Below, in pieces: positions 8,565-15,686 of a stretch of 21,537 bases of DNA; positions within the stretch are counted from its first letter, which is position 1; each line of letters begins with the position of its first letter. Under the pieces are notes generated by a model that made no database searches, was not told the origin of the DNA, and saw nothing but the letters and a program-made list of their open reading frames with translations. The stretch is taken from contig CALDPJ010000402.1 in assembly GCA_937911795.1 (NCBI GenBank), forward strand, positions 1 through 21,537. Reading direction: 5' to 3'. The position numbers were made by a program, and so were the translations under genes. The DNA comes from an uncultured Flavobacteriales bacterium (GTDB lineage Bacteria; Bacteroidota; Bacteroidia; Flavobacteriales_D; SKUL01).

Positions 8565-8822
8565 ATGGACGCAAAGATCACATTATCATTCGATCAGGCA
8601 GTAATTAAAAACGCAAAAGAATACGCAGAGCAGCACAACATCAGCTTGTCCAGGCTCACCGAATTTCTGTTGCGTCAAATCACCAGTGGCGAGTATAAAA
8701 ATCTCGAAGAGCTTCCCATCTCAGATTGGGTTGCGCAGGTGGCCGAAGGCGACGTGCAATACCGCACCAAAGCCCAAAGCCGCAAATCTCTTAAAGAAGA
8801 GTACTATAAGTCGCGCAAATGA
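8565..8822 (+). CDS. Antitoxin of type II toxin-antitoxin pair (DUF6364-like)
   Basis: An 85-residue protein with an N-terminal ribbon-helix-helix-like segment: a short strand 'AKITLSFDQAVIKNAKEYA' followed by 'HNISLSRLTEFLLRQI'. A charged C-terminal tail would wrap around the toxin. The pattern matches the DUF6364 family, which is repeatedly found next to PIN toxins. It would neutralise the toxin and probably repress its own promoter. Its TGA overlaps the ATG of the PIN gene (ATGA at 8819-8822), the usual translational coupling of such pairs. The ATG at 8565 follows an A-rich leader with no strong Shine-Dalgarno. Family assignment is from residue pattern and context. Confidence 0.82.
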   Translation: MDAKITLSFDQAVIKNAKEYAEQHNISLSRLTEFLLRQITSGEYKNLEELPISDWVAQVAEGDVQYRTKAQSRKSLKEEYYKSRK

Positions 8823-9244
8823 AAATCTTTCTCGATGCCAATATTCTGGTAGCCGTGCTGAATAAAGAATACCCACTATTCAGCCATGCTGCCCGGGTGG
8901 TGAGCCTGACGGACAGGAAAGATTTTGAGGTGTATACTTCACCACTCTGTCTTGCAATTGCCTTTTATTTCGCCGGGAAAAAATCAGGTTCAAAGCTGGC
9001 CAGGGAGAAAATAACTCTTCTTTCGGAACGGATTCAGATTGCCGGTGTGGACGAAACTGCCGTTCGAAAAACCTGCCAGAATAAATCCATTCATGATTTT
9101 GAAGATGGCCTGCAATATTATGCAGCAGAATCTGCAGATTGCGAAGCCATTATCACCGAAAATCCCGAAGACTTTTACTTCGGAGAGATAAAAATTTTAC
9201 GTTCCGAGGAATTTCTCGCCTTTGTTGCTTCGCGAAAAGCCTAA
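8819..9244 (+). CDS. PIN-domain toxin (VapC-like ribonuclease)
   Basis: A 141-residue PIN-fold protein. It begins with the canonical first acidic residue in 'MKIFLDANILVAV' (D6). Later it has 'IHDFEDGLQYYAAESADCEAIITENPEDF', which contains the conserved DFED acidic cluster (D93, E95, D96) and the 'IIT-x-N-P-x-D-F' end motif. PIN toxins are Mg2+-dependent endoribonucleases that cut tRNA, rRNA or mRNA; the target here cannot be told. The second acidic residue usual in VapC (around 40-48) is not evident ('SPLCLAIAFYF'). Several Bacteroidota PIN toxins with DUF6364-type partners also seem to lack it. The ATG overlaps the antitoxin stop by four bases. A 67-base gap then separates it from the TerC gene, which is probably independent. 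Confidence 0.85.
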   Translation: MKIFLDANILVAVLNKEYPLFSHAARVVSLTDRKDFEVYTSPLCLAIAFYFAGKKSGSKLAREKITLLSERIQIAGVDETAVRKTCQNKSIHDFEDGLQYYAAESADCEAIITENPEDFYFGEIKILRSEEFLAFVASRKA

Positions 9245-9286
9245 CTTTATTTTGAACAACTATTGCGAATCAACCAAAACACAATC

Positions 9287-9294
9287 TAATTTCG
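9287..9294 (+). promoter_or_regulatory. Near-consensus -7 element upstream of the TerC gene
   Basis: TAATTTCG differs from TAnnTTTG at one base, lies 17 bases before the ATG at 9312, and has a TTG (9263-9265) 21 bases upstream. It is plausible but short of the consensus. Confidence 0.25.
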
Positions 9295-9311
9295 CTCTAC
9301 AAATCTGAACT

Positions 9312-10061
9312 ATGGAAATTTTTCTGACCTCCGAAGCCTGGATTGCTCTTCTTACTTTAAGTTTACTTGAGGTGGTACTAGGAATCGATAATATCATTTT
9401 CATTTCGCTTCTAACCAACAAACTACCGGAAGCCACCAGAAAAACGGCAAGAACCGCGGGTATTGCGCTGGCTTTGATTTTCAGAGTAGCTATGTTACTC
9501 GGTATCACCTGGATCATTGGTTTCACCAAACCTATTTTCACTGTTTTTGATTTTACGGCCACCGGAAGAGATCTTATTCTTTTACTCGGAGGATTGTTCC
9601 TGATTGCTAAAAGCACCAGTGAAATTCATCACAAAGTAAATGAAGGCGGCCGCGAGGAAGACAAGGAGAAACTTGGAAAAGTGGCCAGGAAAAGTTTTGT
9701 TTCCATCATTATTCAGATCGGACTACTGGATATCGTTTTCTCTTTTGATTCCATTCTAACCGCCATCGGAATGACAGATCACATCATCATCATGATTCTC
9801 GCAGTGATTATTTCATTGATTGTTATGCTCATTTTTGCCGGAAAAATTTCGGCCTTTATAGAGCGCTATCCAACCCTTCAAATATTGGCGCTGGCATTTT
9901 TGATTCTTATCGGATTCGTCCTAATAGCCGATGGATTGCACCAACACATCAGCAAAGGATATATCTATGTTGCGGTTGCTTTTTCGCTCGCTGTAGAAGT
10001 GGTCAACATTAAAGTCCGTGATAAACGCGAGAAGAAATTCATTGGAGAAAAAATTGATTGA
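9312..10061 (+). CDS. TerC family integral membrane protein
   Basis: A 249-residue protein with about seven membrane helices and the paired TerC signatures. The first half has 'LLEVVLGIDNIIFISLL' (E20, D26, N27). The second has 'IGLLDIVFSFDSILTAIGM' (D140, D146). The acidic residues inside helices are thought to bind metal cations. TerC-family proteins are linked to tellurium resistance and to Mn2+ efflux during metallation of exported proteins. No ter stress-operon genes are nearby, so a metal-export role is likelier than dedicated tellurite resistance. The ATG at 9312 gives a complete first helix. The hydrophilic loop after residue 103 and a basic C-terminal tail fit the family. The next gene probably has its own promoter. 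Confidence 0.9.
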   Translation: MEIFLTSEAWIALLTLSLLEVVLGIDNIIFISLLTNKLPEATRKTARTAGIALALIFRVAMLLGITWIIGFTKPIFTVFDFTATGRDLILLLGGLFLIAKSTSEIHHKVNEGGREEDKEKLGKVARKSFVSIIIQIGLLDIVFSFDSILTAIGMTDHIIIMILAVIISLIVMLIFAGKISAFIERYPTLQILALAFLILIGFVLIADGLHQHISKGYIYVAVAFSLAVEVVNIKVRDKREKKFIGEKID

Positions 10062-10139
10062 GCCTTTTTGGTGTCGGTTCTGTGAATAAACTACGGATAA
10101 CTAAGCCATACTTCCCGCTGCTCCGGCACGTTCTAAAAG

Positions 10140-10147
10140 TACCTTTG
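10140..10147 (+). promoter_or_regulatory. -7 element for the A2M-pbpC operon
   Basis: TACCTTTG matches TAnnTTTG exactly and ends 18 bases before the ATG at 10166. This leaves a leader of roughly a dozen bases, a common arrangement in Bacteroidota. The -33 box is not clear. The site supports the downstream ATG over the longer frame that overlaps the TerC gene. Confidence 0.4.
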
Positions 10148-10165
10148 GACTATAATCCTCCCGAC

Positions 10166-13100
10166 ATGTACAACCTGAATTCCACCTCGCTGCTGTGGCT
10201 CGCCTTAACAGTTTTGTTTGTTTCCTGCTCTTCCGATAAAGAAAAAATCGCTGTAGATCCGGCCTTCGGAGAATATATCAGCGGTTTTACTTCCGGATCT
10301 GTTTCCGGTGATGATCCCATTCGCGTGATCCTCGCCCAACCCTACTCCGGCGATCTCAACTTGTCGGCTCCACTGCCGGATAATATTTTCTCCTTCTCTC
10401 CAGGAATAGACGGCCAGGCAGTTTGGCTAGATCCGCAGACCATTCATTTTATTCCCGCTCAAAAATTGCCCGGAGGAACCGCTTACACTGCAAAAATGGA
10501 ACTGGCAAAACTGATGGAAGTAAAACCGGGTTTGGAAACTTTCACCTTTCAGTTTCAAACCATCGAGCAGAATTTCAGTGTGTACACCGAAGGCTATAAT
10601 ACCTACTCACCGACCGATCTCACGCGCATTCAGTACAACGGAAAAGTCCACACCGCCATCGATGCCGACGTTGCCGATCTGCAAAAAGCATTTACCGCCA
10701 CCCAAAACAATCAGGAAAAAGAAATCAAATGGTTTTCGATCTCAGGCAGAACATTCTCATTTTCTGTAGAAGACGTGGCGCGAGAAGATGAAGCCGGTGA
10801 GCTGTTGTTGAAATGGGACGGATCGGCATTGAATTCATCTCAGAAAGGTGAACGAAAAATTGACATCCCTGCACTGGGTGATTTTCGGGTGATCAACACC
10901 GCACTCAGCCAAAATCCTGAGCAGGTGCTCACCATTTATTTTTCTGATCCAATCGCCGAACAATCGCTCGATGGAATCATCTCTATTGAAAATGCCAGCG
11001 GTATGAGTTTCACGATTGATGGCAATGAAGTAAAAGCATTTCCGGACAGTCGCGTGAGTGGCCAACGGCTGCTGACGGTAGATGGGGCCATACAAAATGT
11101 GGCCGGCAAACCAATGAACCAACAATTCAGCAAGAGCATTTTGTTTGAAGAAGAACAACCCGATGTGCGTTTGTCCGAAAACAAATCCATCATGCCCCGC
11201 AGCGACAGGCTTACAGTACCCTTTGAAGCAGTTTCGCTAAAGGCTGTGGATGTGTATGTCACCAAGGTTTTTACGAATAATATCCTGCAGTTTTTCCAAT
11301 CCAATCAACTCGGAAACACGAGCCAGATCACCTACGTTGGACGGCACATTTACCGCAAGCACGTCGATCTTCGTCAGGTTGCGGGTGGAAATCTCCACGA
11401 GTGGAAACAATATCACCTCGATATTTCTGATGTAGTGAAAGTTGATCCCGGAGCGATTTATAAGATCGAGCTGAGGTACAAAAAAGAGTATTCCGCCTAC
11501 TCCTGTGAAGAAATAGCCGACGATGCTGCGGGGACCTCCACCTCCAACGACGGCTGGACCACCGACGGCACCTACTTTGTTGACGACTACTGGAGCGATT
11601 ATGAATACAACTGGGAAAACATGGAGAACCCTTGTCACGCGGCGTATTACAGCCCCTACCGCACCCGATCGTCTGTTACCGTACTGGCTTCGGACATGGG
11701 CCTCACCGCAAAAATGGGTGGCGATAAAGAAATGTTTATCGCTTTAAACGATCTGATTTCTACTGATCCGGTTCGTGGAGCAAATATTACAATTTACGAC
11801 CTGCAGCAACAGGTCATCGGCAGCGGAAAAACCAATAAAGATGGTTTTGCAATGATCAAACCCGTTGGAAAACCTTTTGTCGTAGTCGCCGAAAAAGGAA
11901 ACAGCCGTTCTTACTTGAAAGTGGATGAATACAGCAGTTTATCGCTCTCTAAATTCGATGTGGAAGGCGCTACGGTGCAAGATGGCATCAAAGGTTTTAT
12001 TTATGGAGAGCGCGGTGTTTGGCGCCCTGGAGATTCGCTTTACCTCAACTTTGTGGTTGAGGACAAACTGAACCTGCTTCCGGAATCTCACCCGGTGCAA
12101 ATGGAGCTCAGAAATCCACGCGGTCAGGTTGTTCAACAGATGGTAAGTACCCAATCCGTCAATGGTTTTTACGATTTCAGAACAGCCACCGAGCCCGATG
12201 CCATCACCGGAAATTATGATGTAGCTTTTAAAATTGGTAACCGCCATTTCAGCAAAACGCTGAAAATCGAGACCATCAAGCCCAATCGACTCAAGATTAA
12301 TTTCGAATTTGAATCGGAGCTCATCACCGGAACCAACGATATCAATGTTCCGCTGGAGGCGCGCTGGCTGCACGGTGCCAAAGCGTCGAACCTGACGGCT
12401 GATGTTGAAATGACGATCACACCAACCAAAACTACTTTTCAGAAATGGACCAACTATCATTTCGACAACAATCTGCAACATGCGGGAGATGCGGTTTCGG
12501 AATTCATTTTCGACGGAGCACTCAATGCTGACGGTCGCGCGGAAATTTCCGCAACGCTGTCCGATCAGGTGAAAAATGCACCGGGAATGCTGAAGTTGAA
12601 TTTCCACACCAAAGTCTATGAACCCGGCGGCAATTTCAGCGAAGATTTTCATTCGGTAAAGTTCTCGCCGTACGAATCTTATGTCGGTATACAAACGCCC
12701 GAAGGAGAAATGTGGGGAAATGCGTTGGAAACGGAACAAGACCACACTGTTGAAATCGTGACCGTGAACGAACAAGGCGATCTGCTTTCACGTGAAAAAC
12801 TTGAGGTAACGCTGTACAAACTAAATCGCAACTGGTGGTACGACAGTTACAACGGAAACAGTTTTAACTTCCTCAACAGCAGTAGCTATCGCGAGATCAA
12901 ATCCGAAAAAATAAAACTCACTGGCGGAAAAGGCAATTACCAACTCAACATCCCAAACAGCGACTGGGGACGGTATGTACTCATGGTGAAAGATCCGGTG
13001 AGCGGACATTCCACCGCCGATTTCCTCTACTTCGACTGGCCATACTGGATGCGCGCCAACCGCGCAGAAAGTGAAGCTTCTACCATTCTGGGTTTCAGTA

Positions 13101-15679
13101 GTGACAAGGAAGTTTATGCGCCGGGAGAGAAAATCAAGCTCACTTTTCCGTCACCGGATCATGGCCGCGCATTGGTTTGCATCGAAAACGGCACCCGGAT
13201 TCTCGAAAAATTCTGGGTGGAAACCAAACAAGGAGAAACCAAGGTCGAAATTGAGGTGACGGATAATATGGCGCCGAATGTTTTTGCGCACATCGCGCTG
13301 CTGCAACCGCATGCTCAAACCGTCAACGACCGGCCAATGCGGCTCTTTGGTGTAATTCCGCTGAAAATTGAAAATCCTGATACCCGATTGCATCCACAGA
13401 TCGACGCTCCGGAAGTATTGCGTCCCGAATCCAAAGCCACGTTTGTGGTTTCCGAAAAATCCGGACGGGCAATGACTTACACTCTTTCGATTGTAGACGA
13501 AGGTCTGCTGGATCTGACCCGATTCAAAACCCCCAATCCTTGGGATGCCTTCTACGCGTCCGAAGCCCTCGGCATCCGCACCTGGGACATCTATGACCAG
13601 GTGATCGGCGCGCTCGGTGATCATGTGGGAACGTTGCTGAGCATTGGTGGAGATGAAGAAGCCATTGACCCCACGCAGCAAAAAGCCATGCGCTTTAAAC
13701 CCATGGTGCGCCATCTGGGGCCTTTCACGTTGAAAAAAGGAGAATCTGCCCGCCATGAAATTGATGTTCCAAATTACATCGGTTCGGTGCGGGCAATGGT
13801 CACCGCAGGAATGGAACCGGCGTATGGAAATGCCGAAAAAGCCATTCCGGTGAGAAGTCCGCTGATGGTACTGGGCACGCTTCCCCGCGTGCTCGGTCCC
13901 GGTGAAAAAGTCAATCTTCCGGTGAATCTGTTCGCGATGGAAAATCACGTGAAAAATGTGACCGTGCGCGTAACCACCAACGATTTGCTTGCTGCCGACG
14001 GATCAGCTGAGCAGACACTCCGTTTTGCCGAACCCGGTGATGAAATGCTGATGTTTTCGCTCAAAACCGGAACACAAACAGGAATCGGAAAAATTACCAT
14101 CGAAGCAACCAGCGGAAAGGAAAAATCCATTCATGAAATAGAGCTGGATGTCCGCAGCCCGAATCCATCCATGACCACCGTCCGCGACACGGTTCTTTTT
14201 GCCGGTGATCGATGGAATGCCGGTTTCGCTTATTTCGGCATCGACGGAAGCAACAAGGCGGTGCTGGAAATGTCCACCCTGCCGGCCATCAATCTTGAAA
14301 AAAGGCTGGATTATTTGATTCAGTACCCGCACGGATGCATCGAGCAAATCACCTCGGCGGCTTTTCCGCAGCTCTACCTGCATCAATTAATTTCGCTCGA
14401 CAGCGACCGGCAAATTGAGGTGAAGCAAAACATTCAGGAGGTACTCCGGCAGTACCGCAATTTCCAGCAAACTTCCGGAGGATTTTCTTACTGGCCGGGA
14501 AACAATTACATCAGCGACTGGGGAACGAGTTACGCCGGTCATTTGATGCTCGAAGCAGAAGCGGCAGGCTATGCGGTTCCGTCGGGATTAAAATCGCCCT
14601 GGCTGAAATACCAGCAAAACCAGGCACGGCAATGGTCGGCCACGCGCGACCGGAATTACGGATACAGCCAGCGCAATCAGGCGTATCGGTTGTTTACGCT
14701 CTCCAAAGCCAACGCAGCCGATCAAAGCGCGATGAACCTGCTCAGATCGCTTAACGACCTCAACCTGTCGGCGCGGTGGATGCTGGCGCTTGCCTACATC
14801 GAAGCCGGTCAGCCTGAGGTCGCCGAATCGCTGATCCGCGGCATTGCCATGAACATTCCGGATTATGCCGAATTGAGTTATACCTACGGCTCCGACCTGC
14901 GCGACGAAGCTTTTGTGCTGCTCACTCTCGTCAGGCTGGAGCGTTTTGCCGATGCAGCACAGGTAGCGGAATCCATCGCGAAGCAACTCGGTTCTGAAAA
15001 GTGGTTCAGCACACAAACTACAGCGTTCAGCCTTGCTGCGCTGTCGGCATTTCTCGGAGAATCTGACGTCACAGGAGGATTGCAGGCCACTGTTTCTCAC
15101 AACGGCAAGGAAAACAATTACGCTACAGCCAAGTCGCTCGTGCAGCAGGGTTTAACCACCAGCAACGGAAAAGGAAAAGTCAGTGTGGTGAATGAATCCG
15201 AGCAACCGCTGTTTGCCCGTTTGCTCATCACCGGAAAACCATTGGAAGGCAAAACCCCGCGAATGGCGAAAAATCTGTCTATGGAGGTCAGATATCTGTC
15301 TCCTGATTTCAAAACCATTCAACCTGACAAGTTGCCAATGGGCACCGATTTCATTGCGGAAGTCACCATTCACAATCCCGGAACGAGAGGAAATCTGTAC
15401 GAAATGGCGCTGACGCAGATTTTTCCTTCGGGATGGGAAATTCTGAATCCGAGAATGCGCGATGACAGCGAATCGACGCTTCCCACCTATCAGGATGTGC
15501 GCGATGACCGCGTGATGACTTACTTCGACATTGCCGAAGGAAAATCGATTACTTACCGAATCCGGTTGAACGCGACTTACGCGGGTCGATACTACTTACC
15601 GGCAGTTCTGTGCAATGCGATGTACGACGAAAACATCATCGCCACCGAACCCGGAAAGTGGGTGGAAGTTGTGGAGTAA
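10166..15679 (+). CDS. Bacterial alpha-2-macroglobulin, lipoprotein, thioester type
   Basis: An 1837-residue envelope protein. The chosen ATG opens a lipoprotein signal, 'SLLWLALTVLFVSCSSDKE', with acylated Cys at 21. The open frame extends to 10058 inside the TerC gene, but that extension has no signal features. The order of parts fits bacterial A2M: an N-terminal MG1-like domain ('FSFSPGIDGQAVWLDPQTIHFIP'-type sequence), a chain of macroglobulin domains including 'GVWRPGDSLYLNFVV', the A2M domain around residue 1110 ('VDEGLLDLTRFKTPNPWDAF', 'GIRTWDIYD'), and the thioester motif GCIEQ with C1391 and Q1394. An alpha/alpha toroid thioester domain and a final receptor-like domain follow. Such proteins trap attacking proteases by cleavage-triggered collapse. 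The PBP1C gene follows immediately, the classic yfhM-pbpC arrangement. A Cys-flanked acidic, aromatic-rich insert lies at about 447-490. Confidence 0.93.
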   Translation: MYNLNSTSLLWLALTVLFVSCSSDKEKIAVDPAFGEYISGFTSGSVSGDDPIRVILAQPYSGDLNLSAPLPDNIFSFSPGIDGQAVWLDPQTIHFIPAQKLPGGTAYTAKMELAKLMEVKPGLETFTFQFQTIEQNFSVYTEGYNTYSPTDLTRIQYNGKVHTAIDADVADLQKAFTATQNNQEKEIKWFSISGRTFSFSVEDVAREDEAGELLLKWDGSALNSSQKGERKIDIPALGDFRVINTALSQNPEQVLTIYFSDPIAEQSLDGIISIENASGMSFTIDGNEVKAFPDSRVSGQRLLTVDGAIQNVAGKPMNQQFSKSILFEEEQPDVRLSENKSIMPRSDRLTVPFEAVSLKAVDVYVTKVFTNNILQFFQSNQLGNTSQITYVGRHIYRKHVDLRQVAGGNLHEWKQYHLDISDVVKVDPGAIYKIELRYKKEYSAYSCEEIADDAAGTSTSNDGWTTDGTYFVDDYWSDYEYNWENMENPCHAAYYSPYRTRSSVTVLASDMGLTAKMGGDKEMFIALNDLISTDPVRGANITIYDLQQQVIGSGKTNKDGFAMIKPVGKPFVVVAEKGNSRSYLKVDEYSSLSLSKFDVEGATVQDGIKGFIYGERGVWRPGDSLYLNFVVEDKLNLLPESHPVQMELRNPRGQVVQQMVSTQSVNGFYDFRTATEPDAITGNYDVAFKIGNRHFSKTLKIETIKPNRLKINFEFESELITGTNDINVPLEARWLHGAKASNLTADVEMTITPTKTTFQKWTNYHFDNNLQHAGDAVSEFIFDGALNADGRAEISATLSDQVKNAPGMLKLNFHTKVYEPGGNFSEDFHSVKFSPYESYVGIQTPEGEMWGNALETEQDHTVEIVTVNEQGDLLSREKLEVTLYKLNRNWWYDSYNGNSFNFLNSSSYREIKSEKIKLTGGKGNYQLNIPNSDWGRYVLMVKDPVSGHSTADFLYFDWPYWMRANRAESEASTILGFSSDKEVYAPGEKIKLTFPSPDHGRALVCIENGTRILEKFWVETKQGETKVEIEVTDNMAPNVFAHIALLQPHAQTVNDRPMRLFGVIPLKIENPDTRLHPQIDAPEVLRPESKATFVVSEKSGRAMTYTLSIVDEGLLDLTRFKTPNPWDAFYASEALGIRTWDIYDQVIGALGDHVGTLLSIGGDEEAIDPTQQKAMRFKPMVRHLGPFTLKKGESARHEIDVPNYIGSVRAMVTAGMEPAYGNAEKAIPVRSPLMVLGTLPRVLGPGEKVNLPVNLFAMENHVKNVTVRVTTNDLLAADGSAEQTLRFAEPGDEMLMFSLKTGTQTGIGKITIEATSGKEKSIHEIELDVRSPNPSMTTVRDTVLFAGDRWNAGFAYFGIDGSNKAVLEMSTLPAINLEKRLDYLIQYPHGCIEQITSAAFPQLYLHQLISLDSDRQIEVKQNIQEVLRQYRNFQQTSGGFSYWPGNNYISDWGTSYAGHLMLEAEAAGYAVPSGLKSPWLKYQQNQARQWSATRDRNYGYSQRNQAYRLFTLSKANAADQSAMNLLRSLNDLNLSARWMLALAYIEAGQPEVAESLIRGIAMNIPDYAELSYTYGSDLRDEAFVLLTLVRLERFADAAQVAESIAKQLGSEKWFSTQTTAFSLAALSAFLGESDVTGGLQATVSHNGKENNYATAKSLVQQGLTTSNGKGKVSVVNESEQPLFARLLITGKPLEGKTPRMAKNLSMEVRYLSPDFKTIQPDKLPMGTDFIAEVTIHNPGTRGNLYEMALTQIFPSGWEILNPRMRDDSESTLPTYQDVRDDRVMTYFDIAEGKSITYRIRLNATYAGRYYLPAVLCNAMYDENIIATEPGKWVEVVE

Positions 15680-15686
15680 GAAAAAA

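Noticed and set aside
10058..10165. N-terminal extension of the A2M frame overlapping terC by four bases
   Set aside because: The ATGA-like overlap looked like coupling, but the extension lacks signal features and a lipoprotein signal begins at 10166.
11939..12775. Long minus-strand open frame (278 residues) inside the A2M gene
   Set aside because: It is fully antisense to well-supported A2M domains, and its residues show no family pattern.
13151..13948. Minus-strand open frame of 265 residues inside the A2M gene
   Set aside because: Shadow of the A2M coding frame; rich in His/Arg/Phe as expected of an antisense read.
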